A stretch of DNA of 64,000 bases. Origin: Rotaria macrura. Its lineage: Eukaryota; Rotifera; Eurotatoria; Philodinida; Philodinidae. The stretch is from assembly GCA_900239685.1 (NCBI GenBank), contig OENT01000044.1, positions 1 to 64,000 on the forward strand. Reading direction: 5' to 3'. A program made the position numbers and the translations under genes. Shown here one piece after another: positions 10,465 to 22,851 of the stretch; within the stretch, counting starts at the first letter, position 1; every line of letters begins with the position of its first letter. Below the pieces are notes generated by a model that did no database searches, was not told the origin of the DNA, and saw nothing but the letters and a program-made list of their open reading frames with translations.

Positions 10465-13400
10465 TTACAGAAATAGATAGATTTTTAAAATGTCGAAAAA
10501 TCCATTTTCTGTCTTAAAGAAAACAATGTTTTGGTTTAAAATTAATTAAATAAATAATAAACTTACAACAGAGACATTCGGTAATTCAACTGCACAGTAG
10601 GTACTATTTTCATGATTGCAAAACAGCCATCTTTCATCTGTATCAAATTGATAATCATATAGTCTAGATAGCCACTGTCGGTATTCACCAAAATATTTCA
10701 TGAAATTTAAAATTATGTTGAAAATCTTTAAAAGAACTATGACCAAATATCTTCTTTTTTCATAAAAATGAGGGAGCTAAATACTAAGATAGATGTACTA
10801 GAGAAAAGAAAATTATCGTAGATAATAACATGCTACATAGGCCAATTTTATAATTTGACAAAATTAAATCGAATACAATTAAAAATATATGGATAGATTA
10901 TAACTACTGTTAGGAGGTCCTTTTCATTATTCATAGAATATAATATAACACGGCATGATAGTTTGTCAAAATCATTCATATTCGAAAAAAGAGAAAAAAA
11001 AGAATGAATACGAACCTCATAATATCCCGGTTGGTCAATAAAGAAGAAAAAGACGACAGAATGAATCCGAAGAAAAAAAGTTGCATTTATTTTTCAAAGT
11101 TTACTAACTTAATAGTTTACTTTAAATTCAATCGAGAATGTACATCTACTCAAAGTTGCTGTTGGATAAGTAAAACAAGTAGCAGACGCAACGGTTTTAA
11201 AAGGATAAAAACAAGTCAAACATATAGGGAATCATTTGTTTCTGTCGGTAAATACATTCAGATAAAAGTTAAGATGACTTTAAACTTCAATCTGTTTAGA
11301 AAATAAGAAGTTCAACAAAGAGAATGAATGAAAGAATCAAGCTTACACATACTAATCTATGCTGTTTCATTTGTATGAATAAGACATACATTCAAAGCTT
11401 CAAATCTTTTGTACTTCTTATTCAATGGAGAGTGAATGAACTTTATATACAAACAACAACCTAATATCTAGTGAATCTATGTTTGTTTTGTATTTTATTT
11501 CGTCTGTATGACCTATTATAAACTGATTATCATTCATGAAACATCATATTCGTCCTAATTCATTAAATATATTCAAAAACTAAGAAATATTCTCAAGTGT
11601 ACTACAAAACAAAATATCTTCATTTTGGCCAATATTATAAAAAAGCACTTGGCCATCATCGATGCCTATTGAAAGTGCCACTTTTACAGCACAGTTTTAT
11701 ATTAACCAAAAGCATAAATACAATTGAATGATAGTATCAGAGATTTAAAAAAACAAATGTTAATTAAATTTAGAAGAAAAAAAAAGGAAATCTTGTGTTT
11801 AACTAATAAGTAGACAAAATAAGATCATAGTTTTACCTTGAAGTAACGAGTAATAAAATTGAAATATCGAATCTACTATGTAACTTTTGGAATAAATTCA
11901 ATGTAAATAATACACACTAACCTGTTTGAAAATATTAGAAGTTGGTTTTAATTTAGAAGTAACAATTACATTGTCGAAATCGACTATTTTTCGAACGAAA
12001 GTTGCCATAACACATTCATGAAGACAAAATCCTTTGTACTGAAAAGAAAAGTATACAAAGCAAGTCCAAATGTTGAAGATAATTACTCGTAGAATCGTTT
12101 ATCATTATATGGCATAAGAGAGAAATGATACCTATCATCTGTTTCTGTGTTTGCATGACACAACCGATAGTGTAAACAAATTTCTTTCGTATTCTCGGAT
12201 AATAAATATCAACCGATCATGACGAGTCATAATTACTCTTTAGTATATTATTGGAAAGCAATGCTTCAATTTATGGAAGTTGTCCCGTACAATAGGAAGA
12301 TTATTTATTACATACTTACTGTACTATTATATTCTATTGATGTCTTTCAAGTATGAGGATTTCGTTGTCTTAGTCATGAGAATAACCAACAGACTTTATT
12401 CTTTCGAGCATTATGTTAATATTAATCTTGACTGATTCTTTTCTAGGGATTATTTTATTGACTTCATTGGAAATCTACAAAATGTTGATTTAGACTATTG
12501 TTTTTCGTTTTCTTCTTTGTTTTTCGTTACAGAATCATTTCATTTTCTTCACCCATCATTAGATTAGTTTAGTCATTTAAAAAGTTCAAGCATATTTCTC
12601 TCGATCAATATTAACACAAGAAAAAAATATAACTGTTATTTTTAAAAAAGACCAAGAAACCCTAATAAAATGAAAATGATAAACAAGAATTATAAAACTA
12701 ATTGTCTATAGAAAATCGTTGAAATATTTTCCTTGTTAAACAAACGAGGTTAGCCTTTTTTCGCTTGAATTAAAACAATGAAGTGTATTGAAAATATCTT
12801 TAGCCGCTCAATGGACTATAAAAAACGTTTATATCTCATCATGTGAACAACCATAAAGGGTATTTATTATTAGTAAGAGAATTTTTTAAAGAATAGCTGA
12901 ATCGTTTTATTTTCGGAATGTAGAAGAACTACATCTCGTCTAGTTCTGTGCTTCTCATGATGCTAGTTGTTGCTTTTAAATTATTTTACATAAGATAACA
13001 ACAAGTAGAAGCACTTAACGAAACATGATTTGAAAAGGATTCTAAATGCTTTTAGATGTCGTTAAAAAATACCATCTAAAAATAATCAGCAAACTCGTAA
13101 TTGCTATACACAACATAGAGTTAGAAATTGTTCTTGTAAGTTCAAATTGTAATACACGAAAACAATTCGTAACGAACATACTTTCAAATGGAAATAGTTT
13201 GTTAAACTAGGTAGTCATTGGAAAACAAAAAGAGAAAGACAATAAAAATCTGTCAAATAATTGTGTACACAAACTGAATTTTTTTCTTTCACTTGACTTC
13301 CATTTGTATCACCCAGTTAGGGGTGTCAGTTTGCAAGGGAACGCAAAGCGTTCTTGTAGCGTTCCTTGCTATTTTTTAGCAGTTCTTTGGTAGTTCCCAA

Positions 13401-13653
13401 GAGACTTTGTTCTGCGTTTCATCGAAATACATGAAAAAGTCTCTTGGGAACAACCAAAGAACTGCTAAAAAATAGCAAGGAACGCTACAAGAACGCTTTG
13501 CGTTCCCTTGCAAACTGACACCCCTACACCCAGTAAATTCTTACCTATTTTAATTTTTGATCGACACTGGTAGCATTTACTTATAAAATATCCAATTATA
13601 GAGTACACAGAGAAAAATAAGAAATTATACAATAAGAACAAATATAATATCAT
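10465..13653 (-). CDS. Candidate Cys-containing secreted/anchored protein (partial model)
   Basis: Coding-like exons: 13653-13545, 12193-12132, 12031-11922, 10725-10567, 10512-10465. The last four are phase-consistent and end at TAA. The first encodes a hydrophobic leader ending before SKCYQC, reminiscent of the N-terminus of Ly-6/uPAR-fold proteins, and stops at a strong donor (G|GTAAG). Its phase does not fit the second exon, so either an exon is missing or this is a separate gene. Later exons carry scattered cysteines (IGC, GFCLHEC, FCNHENSTYC) and a hydrophobic C-terminal tail (FFDILKIYLFL). I do not recognise the family, and Ly-6-like is only a suggestion. A MITE sits nine bases inside the first intron. 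Confidence 0.4.
13318..13526. mobile_element. hAT-type MITE, near-perfect palindrome with 8-bp target duplication
   Basis: Two 91-bp arms (13318-13408 and 13436-13526) differ at one position by eye and flank a 27-bp loop. The termini read TAGGGGTGTC. Both sides carry CACCCAGT (13310-13317 and 13527-13534), an exact 8-bp target-site duplication, which is diagnostic of hAT transposition. It is GC-richer than its surroundings and encodes nothing. The match of arms and of duplications suggests recent insertion. A hAT transposase elsewhere in the genome would be needed to mobilise it. Confidence 0.92.
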
Positions 13654-15102
13654 AATAAAAATAGAGCCGAGACAAATCTATTTCTGTTGTTATGGTGCAA
13701 ATGTACGATGAATATGTATATAAACATTATATATGATAGCATTTTGCATGCATATCTAAATTAGATGAAAAAGGATCATGATGAAGTAAAAATATCGAAG
13801 AAAAATAATATCACTAGATAAATATCGTAACGAAATCAATGAAATCTAATAAAAACAAATATTTAGCTCTCGAACTGCTTCAACAAGCTATTCATTCGAA
13901 TTAGTTTATATGTCCACTAAGTTGTTTGATACCAATATCAGGAAACTTTTAAAGACTTCTATTGATATAACAATGATCATTATCTTGGTCTGAGAGATGT
14001 GAACAGAAAATGTTAACAACAACGACTAAATTTACATAAATACTCCCACATACTCAAGATTTAGACAGTCTATTAAACATATTTACTAAAAGATTGAAGC
14101 TGGATTTTATTACATCGGCAGATTTTTTTCTCATCCTTCAATTTTCAGATTCATTAATGCTTTCGTCATCATGGGTTCTGACTGATTTATTTACTTAAGT
14201 ATACCTGTAAAGTGCGCTTCATTGCCATATTTTTCGAATATTAGATTTTTTTTCTTTTTCGTTTCAACGAAAATCAACCTATAATCAATGTGCAATCTTA
14301 ATTTGGTTTGAAATTCATGTAGTTCAAGTCAAAACCATGTAATTGACTTGAATAGTTTCAATTGATATTTTTCGGAACTTTTGATTTCATCGATATAAAA
14401 TATGACAATCATCATTGTATTATTTTTTTTTACATATCCATATATGTATGTGGGTGTGGGTGTCTATCTGCAAGCGTAAATTTTTCATTTAATAAAAAAC
14501 CAAATGAAATTCGTTGAAGCTTTTTTACTTTTCTATGAAGCATAATTAACGTAAGAAGTCAACATGCCATATATACATCTAAATTAAATACTGTAAAAAG
14601 GCTGAAATGCACCCATAAGATGGAATAAATTATATTTTGAATGATTATTTAAATTAAAGGATAATTATCATAAAGTTAAAACTATAATTATCCAATTCAT
14701 TTGGCATCCTTTTTTTTTGTCACTGTCTATTGCAATTCAATAACGAAAATGATTATACTTAACATATAGGAATGAGTCCATTTATCCAATGGTTCGTTCG
14801 TTTATATCAACAAAGTGTAAACTTCTCGTTTTTTTTTTCTATATTGGTTTATTTTACAAAAAAAACCTGAAGGTCAATAAAGAAATGTCTGCGAAAGAGA
14901 AGTACTTGGGGCAATTACATATGACGAAATACACTTGCGAAAAAAATCATAATAACTCAGTAAAAAATGTAAAAACAAATGTACTATTCTTCCTACGTAT
15001 AAATGTTTGTATGAATTTTTTTTGGTTGTCATGTTTGTAAAGCATGTGTTTTTTTAAAACAACTGTTCTCACGGGGCAACCAGATCGACTTTTCCTGCTC
15101 AA
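13654..15102. other. Intergenic, no gene seen
   Basis: AT-rich sequence between the Cys-containing gene model and the 3' end of the MRL gene. The frame at 14789-15040 (plus) is low in complexity and unsupported. Confidence 0.5.
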
Positions 15103-18100
15103 TCATAAGTGGCTGACATAGGGTTGACGATGAAAATTTGTCGAATGATTTCGTTGTGGTGGTTGTGTCTTCGTACCTGGGCGTGGAATACTTGATTTAC
15201 GTGGTGGAATAGGTGGGACAGCTTTATTGTTAATTGTACTCGTCGTATTCTTGTGCCCATTCGATGAACTCATAAGTACTGATGGATGTATTGATTTGCT
15301 TTGTTTAACTGTCTGTGACGTAGAGGTTGAAAGTTTAAGTGATGTTGATGAAACATTATTTTTAATAGGTACTAATGATTGTGATTGAGCATTTGTACGA
15401 AATGATATAGCCGATTTCTTCGAGGGTGGTGGTGGTAGTAGTTGTTTCGAACGATTGTTATTTATACTAGTATTAACAGCTGGCTTTAATTTGACTGAAT
15501 TCATCATTTTTTTACTCTGATTATGATTTTCGAGAAAACTCGATGATGGCAAAGAAAAATCTGTATTCACTAAATTCAATGAATCACATTTCGATGTAGT
15601 AGATAATGAACTTGTACTTCGATGATCTATGCATGAGTAAAGAACAAGACATAAAATGAAACAATATTGATTAATCAGCGGTTGTTTTTAATGAAATACA
15701 AATACCTTCTCGTTTTGATGATATCATAAAACTTTTACTCATTTGTTGTTGATAAGGGCCATTGGCTGCATTCATCGTCCGATAAGATAGACTTCCAAAT
15801 GATTGCATTTGTTTCCTTGGCAACGGAGTGGAACCAATTTTCATCGGTGGTTTTATTTGATTGTTTGTCTTATGAAAATTTTCAGTCGAATTCAAACATG
15901 GTATATTTCTTGATGGTATTGCTGTTGACTGATGCATCGATTCTTTCTGATGTAATGATGATTGAATAGGATGATATGAAGTTGAACATTGTTGTAGTGG
16001 TTCATTAAGAACACGTTCAAGTCTTTCACGTAACTCATCCATATAGCTGGGTGATTTAATCGGAGAATTTTCATCATCGTTATCATCATTATCGATATTA
16101 TTATTGTTAGCTAAGTAAAATGGAAAAATAAATAGATAACGATTTTCAATAGAATACCATGTCTTACGGAATTCCGTCGGATCAACTTCATAATATTGAT
16201 TATGTGGAAGTGGTGTTTGACGATCATCAATCAATCCATTATCGTTCTCTTGTTTTTCGGTAGGTATTTCTGAACGATTAGTACATACGGTGACAAAACG
16301 ACCTTGAAAGATAACTTTTTATGAGTTTAGTTTCATAATAAAAAAAACAGTTGACCGTGACAAACAATTAGATCATTAACAGTCTGGGAAAGAAGAAGAC
16401 AATAAAAACTATTGTATCTATCATTATTTTTCATTTATTTATAAATATAGATTATCATCAATATTTCCTATGGCCTAGACGAGACTTGTTATGTTAAAAA
16501 TCGTTTCTATTACCTGATGAACAATATGTATTCATTGCTTTATCCATAAGAAAATAATTGATTCTTAATTGTTGATCAAACTACAAATAAACAGATTCGT
16601 ACTTAGGTTCGTATGAGATTCATTAAAGTATACTTTAGCTAATCGAATATGCATAATCCAACTGTCGAATTCGTGTTTTGTATCGACACACATGTATTTT
16701 ATATATTTCGAACTTTTCTTTTGAATTAATGGATGCTAGAAAATGAAATTCAGATAAACTATAATTTACAACTGTATGCATCATAGCACAGACCTTCAAT
16801 GCAAAACAAAAGTCAGTCGGTGATTTGAATTTCTTTTTCCAATCGAGACCATAAAATAATTCAACATTCTCTAATTTAGCCAAACAGACAGCATCTTTCT
16901 ACAACAGAATAGTTAATCTATCTATTGATGCGTACGACGAAATAAAATTATATATATATATACTTTAGTTTTGCCCTTGGGTATAAAATAAAGACCTGAT
17001 GAACGAAGAATGCAAAAAAATTTTTTCCATGATTTACGAGATTTTTCTTTTAAATAAATATTTCCTTCTATGTCTAAGGCATGTGTTGATGTACTTGTTG
17101 AAGGTAATGTTCGAAAAAAATTATATTTTTCAAAACGTTTAGTAAAACAAAGTCTATTAGACGATACTGTTGGCCACATGAGAATAGCTTCAGCTAATTT
17201 TTGATGATCTTCAAAAATACGTTCTAAAATTGAAATAGACAAAACATAACGTTAAAATATTATTTTCCTTCGAAGGATACTATTCATACCCATATGAAGA
17301 TCAGGTAAACTTTCAACAAGTGCAAAATGAATACTTGGTTCTCGATGATTTTTATGTATGAGTATAAGAATAACATCGCGTATTAACATGGAATCATCGA
17401 TGAATATACTCTTCGTTGAATCATCGTCATTGTATGTACGAACAAGTATTTTCGATAAATGTCGAGTGTGAGATAATAATAAACTATCATGATCATGAAC
17501 CATGGGTAATGTCATATTTATTGAATCTATCATAGGCATCACAGAACGACAAAGTGCCTAGAACAATTAAAAACAAAGAGATGACATCATAAGATATGTC
17601 TTTCTTTAACAATGGAAGACAATTTTCAGTAGATTAGATTAATGAACTTTGCGCACGATGATTGAATACAAAGGAAAAAAAAGAACTCGTACTTTCTCAA
17701 AATTCGATGCATTTTATTGTAAAAATGAGCCCATTTGAATATAAAGTATCTTCTCATAATATATTGAAATCAATAAATAACGACACTAAAAACATTAGTT
17801 TGAATTCTATCAAACATAATACCTTTCATCGTATCTACATTAAATATTAGATGATAATTACTAGTAAAAAGAAATCTACAATAGATTCATCAAGTTTAGT
17901 TTTCTTGTTCGAATAGTACATATAACATTTCTTAATTGTATTATCTAACTTGATTTCATATCTAACTATCTTCTATATACTATTACTTGTAGATATTATA
18001 CCTAAAACTAGATCTCTATTGACGTTGAATTAAAAATCACTATGTGTACAAGTATATGTCCTACAAATGATGAAATAAAATATTGTAAGTGAAATCGTCT

Positions 18101-21100
18101 GTACAGATAGATTTAATAGTTATTAAGAAATTCTAAAATTTTTAGTAAGAATGCGGATGACATAACAAAATGCTTGATCATGAAAAGACCTTGCTATTAC
18201 CCAATCTACATAAACATGAAGTATGTCGATGAAGAAATGTTCGATTGCTTTGAAATTGCCATGATTTTCTTATTGTAATTATATCTGTCTAATCATCAAA
18301 AATTTCACATCAGAACTCTATATTTCCTTGTCCTCGAAAATACTTTACTAATAAGAACATTTCTATGCAATCATTCAACATTCTAGAACAGTACAATATA
18401 TGTTCGTGTCGTTCTAATGTTTTCTCGTTACTTTGTACCGATCAATTCAATTCTTAGTCGTAATATAATGTCGAGCAACGCTCACTAGTTGTCAATGTCT
18501 CATCGTTCGTATTATTTATTTTCATAGAAAATCTCTTACGTATATCTACCCATATATAGTATAAAAGAATGCGGGGATGCCCCATTGCTAGTAATAGTAC
18601 CAATGATGCATCCCTGTAAATAGTTTTGGTATACGTTTCGAGAGATAAACTATGAAATAGTTGTGATCATTCGCATCGATGTTTATAAAAATTAAAAAAA
18701 GATATCATTCATCAAGATAAACTTACCAATTCATCATGATTAGATATAGTAGTAACTTTATCAGTTGATCCACAATCGCTAAATGCTGAATCACAATCAT
18801 CTGCCGTTGTAGTAACTTTTGATGTTGTTGATACAATATGATGATTCGTATTTGATATATTATAAAATTGATATGAATCATTGCCAATCTCATCTCCAAC
18901 ACCACTTGAACAAGCACTTGAATCAGATGATGTTTGTTGTTGAGAATCAATACTATTGTGTATTGTACAATCATTTATTGTTAACGATAAACTTGCTAAG
19001 GCTGCTTCAAGTTGATCTTCAAGTGTACGTAGTTCATGTTGTACACAGCCATTTTTTGAAAATGAAGAAGAATCTTTTCTTGATGTCGATGACGATAAAT
19101 AATCATTCATTGTTGATTTTGATATTTTATTATACTTAGGAAATGCCGCTTGTTGTTCTAATAACAAATTGTTTGAATTTTCTTCAAATTCAACTTTAAA
19201 ACCTCGTAATTCAGATATGATTGCGTCAAGTTCAGCTGAATCGTCGTCTTCTATAAAATAATAATGAATCACTTATTTAGTATTGTGCTTATTGTTCTCC
19301 TCGGGTATGATATTTAATATACAATTATCTACTAGTTCTTCTTTGTACGCATATATATATACACTGATGGATTATTAAGATAGACATAAAAAAAGAGGTG
19401 AACCCAATAATGTATATTCACACTTGTAGCTTCGACGGAAACAGTTGTATTTTCTCCTCTCTCTCTCTCTCTCTCGCTTTTGCTTATAGTTGTTCGCTTT
19501 CTTCCCTATACTCTTACTACTACTGCTCATTGGAGAGAACATAAAAATGAATGCTAGAGTAGTTATGTAACACAAATAGACTACAGTAGAATGCCACGAA
19601 TGAACAAACACAGTTCGATAGGATATAATCCAATGATCAAGATAAAGATTTAAATTAATACTTTTTGGCAGTAGATTATCAAAGAGATCAAATAATAGTA
19701 AGCTATGCGTGAGTACTGATCTATAGACGTCGTTCTCATTTACATTTTTTTTTGACTTACGTTTGATAATATGTTAGTCGGGAAACGGAAATTAAAGAAT
19801 CATATTCATAAGATGACCTTTTTACAGAATGGTTAAGCTTGCAAGGACAAATTTTTATAACAATGCCAATATATTAAGATGAACAATAATAATGATGCAA
19901 TCATTCATAACCTATTTCATCCGATTACACACTCTATCTTATCATAGAATAATTCATTTTTTCTTGATTTGACAGTTACAATTAGGATTTTTCTTTACAT
20001 AAAAGAAGATTTCACGTATTTGATTGATATTCTATCATTAATAATTGAATGATTCTATCATCTATATTTAAATCATGTCAATGTACACAGTAACTTTTAT
20101 ATATAAATATATAATAAATATGCATATTTTTAACCATACAAAAATTTGATTCGTCTCCTTAGGAAAGTTTATCCTGTTACATAATATTTGACTGTTAACG
20201 AAACAGAATTATATACTCTGTCACATCTATCATCATCTTTTATCATAAATATTATTCCATCAATACATACTTCCTCAAAGGAAGTAGTTATAGACTTATT
20301 GACCGGAAACGCCTTTTGGTTGGTGCTGACATACGAAGCGAACAAAAGAAAATAAGATTAACTTACCATAAACACGAAGTGAAACTGGTGAATAAGTATT
20401 GTTTTTATTATTCATTTGAGTTAGTCGCTAAAATAAAATGTTTTATTTATTTATTCATTTTTTTTTAAAGAAAAGTACACGAATTTATATGCACAATTAT
20501 CTCATTCTTCACAATGATACTGTAAAAGAAGAATATGTAATAGATGAAAGATAATAAAATAATGATTGAAACTCGTGAACATCCTTCTTTTTCTATCAAA
20601 TCATAAGAAATTTATCATACCTTGATGAGCTCAAAAAAAAAACCTAAAGAAATTGAACATTTACGAATCGTTATGATTTATATCTTATAGGCGAATCAGA
20701 CGTAAATATACAGCTTCTCAGAGAAAACGCAGTAAAAACAATCGAGATAGAGGATAAACATACTACTTCACGAGAGACAAATTAGTCGATTAAGTGAGAT
20801 CGTTCTAACAGAAAAAAAATTGAACGTAGCTTGAATACAGCTGGTCTTATTAATCGTTTCTCATCTGTTTAATATGCTTAATGGAATACCTAAAGCAATA
20901 ATAGCAATTGTACAGTACTGAAACATAGCATACAGAAAGTAGCTGTATTCAATAGAATAAACGAACGATGTAACTCAACATCTGTAGAGTTTTCTTATTA
21001 GAAAAAAAAGTGAACTAGATTTATGCCGTAATAAGTTTACTTCAATCAATTGAATCTGGCGATAACGTCGTAAGAGAGCATGGATCATTTTCGTGAAAAT

Positions 21101-22851
21101 GTAGTCTTATTAAGAAAGGATAGAATTATGAAAGAAACTTCTCTCATTTTCGGTACTCCAGAAGTGCAGCAGTCTTGATTTTTCTCTGTCGAATATTCCT
21201 AACGAAATCTTACAATTCTATTGAATGAATATATGGATCTATCTCTATATTACTTGTTCATCATTCAGAAATCATATCATTAATAATAGATGAATTAGTA
21301 ATACGTCTGTCACAAAAGTAAACTATCGATACATTTTGTTTTTGATCCATTCAGCAGGCAATACTTTGAAAAGCTTTCAGTTAACACTATCCTATAATGG
21401 TATTGAGATGATCTCAATTTATTTATTAATCTTCTCAATACATGAAATTATATGAATCAGAGAATAAAGAGATGTATTAATGTAAAATAAATCTGATAAA
21501 AATGAGCATGAATATCGCATGATGAAATGAAGGTTCTTGAAATAATGAAAAAATCTTATGCTTGAATATTGCTATTATTGAAATCTGACAAGGTCTTATC
21601 TGAAGTTTAATGGATTTGATAACCAGTCTATCTTATCTAATCAAAGTCATCTTTATATGAATAAGATGGTTACAGGTGAATTGTGTATTTTTCGGATACG
21701 GTTGTTTCATATGTAATAGTCTATAGAAAAATAAAAGTATACATATATTGCAGTACGAAATGAAACTGAAATATAATTATCTAAATGACAAAAGAGATTA
21801 TATACCTCACTTACTTCCATCGTTCATTTTTTGTCACCTTCATCATATATTAGACTGTTTTAGAAGTGACACATACTGTTAGTACTCTATGCTCATAATT
21901 GCTTCTCAATGTCACATACAATGTGCAATCAACAGGATGTTCATTACACTTAAACAAATAGAGTCATCACCTACTGCTGTTCATTTAATTTATGATAAGA
22001 CATCATCAAGACAAATATATATCTACCGATGAGTTCTAGTATGCAATCTTGATAATAGAGAGTATCTCATCATATGCGTGCCATTAGCCGAGCAAATAGA
22101 TTTCTTTTTTCTAGATAGTTATATGTTTATATATATATATATATAGAGAGAGAGAGAAAGAGACAGTTCAATATATATATACATAGAAATGACAACAGTA
22201 TAAAAAGGTCAAATGATGATAGTACTTATAGTAAAGCAATCATGCATAGAATGATTCAAAGCCTGATGAGCACAACTGTTCGACGAACGATTTCTTTTAA
22301 ACAGGCGCAAATTATATTATCGATTGCCCTTGTTCTGACATCGAGAAGCTATGTACAATTAATGTCGTCATAAAAAAATCCGAATCGGATAGGTTAGACG
22401 AAACTAGATAGATCAGCTTTCAAAGTTCTCTGCTAACCATGCATACTCGATTTCGTCACTGAACTTGTTCATTTTATCAGAAAAGCTTTTCGACCAGCTA
22501 AATTACGCTGGCCTTGCATTAGAGAACTTCTTCATGACTTTCTGTAGAACTTACTGTTTGTAAACATGATTGTTTAAAAATTTGTAATGCGCGATTGGCT
22601 GCTCGTTCTTCAATGGCATCCTCTTCATTGTCCCGATCGTCATCATCATCATCATCATCAAGTTCTTGATCAGATTCAGATAATTCGGAATCCCATTCAG
22701 GAATAGACGGTGAATGGTCGGTTGTTTGTTCTTGTTGTAATGGTATTGAAACTAGTTTGTCTTGTTGTACTATGGATTCATCTAGTACTTCGGATTCGTC
22801 TTCTTCTTCGATCGATGACATGCTACAGCGAGGAATAAGATGACGATTCAT
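15103..22851 (-). CDS. MRL-family adaptor (lamellipodin/RIAM/MIG-10-like)
   Basis: Eleven coding exons: 22851-22555, 20427-20367, 19250-18727, 17557-17290, 17223-16964, 16898-16794, 16735-16634, 16580-16514, 16302-16168, 16110-15706, 15626-15103. All phases join, giving 2748 bp (915 aa). The family links Ras/Rap GTPases and membrane phosphoinositides to Ena/VASP and actin at the leading edge. Order seen: acidic Ser-rich N-terminus with a run of Asp; a helical segment ([13 protein letters not shown]) like the lamellipodin N-terminal coiled coil; an RA domain at about 330-390; the conserved linker ERIFEDHQ; a PH domain at about 434-540 ([26 protein letters not shown]); and a Pro/Ser-rich tail with LPPPPSKK and VPPIPPRK, candidate SH3 or EVH1 ligands. 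The 57-bp intron 16167-16111 is within one open frame but has GTAAGA and TTTTACTTAG. The start ATG follows a likely acceptor (TTCGCTTCAG), so an untranslated 5' exon is expected. Long introns (about 2.1, 1.1 and 1.2 kb) contain no other gene. Confidence 0.93.
19457..19475. repeat. (CT)n microsatellite
   Basis: A short uninterrupted CT run within a long intron of the MRL gene. Confidence 0.85.
22129..22157. repeat. (TA)n(GA)n compound microsatellite
   Basis: A TA run followed directly by a GA run, inside the first intron of the MRL gene. Confidence 0.85.

Noticed and set aside
13465-13653. 62-codon frame read as one protein
   Set aside because: Its last part runs through the MITE arm. Only the segment down to the GTAAG donor at 13545 is plausible coding.
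16111-16140. A 30-bp intron (GTTATC...CTTAG) in the MRL gene
   Set aside because: Too short. The same acceptor pairs better with the GTAAGA donor at 16167, giving a typical 57-bp intron.
18819-19139. 106-codon plus-strand frame
   Set aside because: Antisense to an MRL exon; Leu/His-rich composition is a by-product of Asn/Ser/Asp codons.
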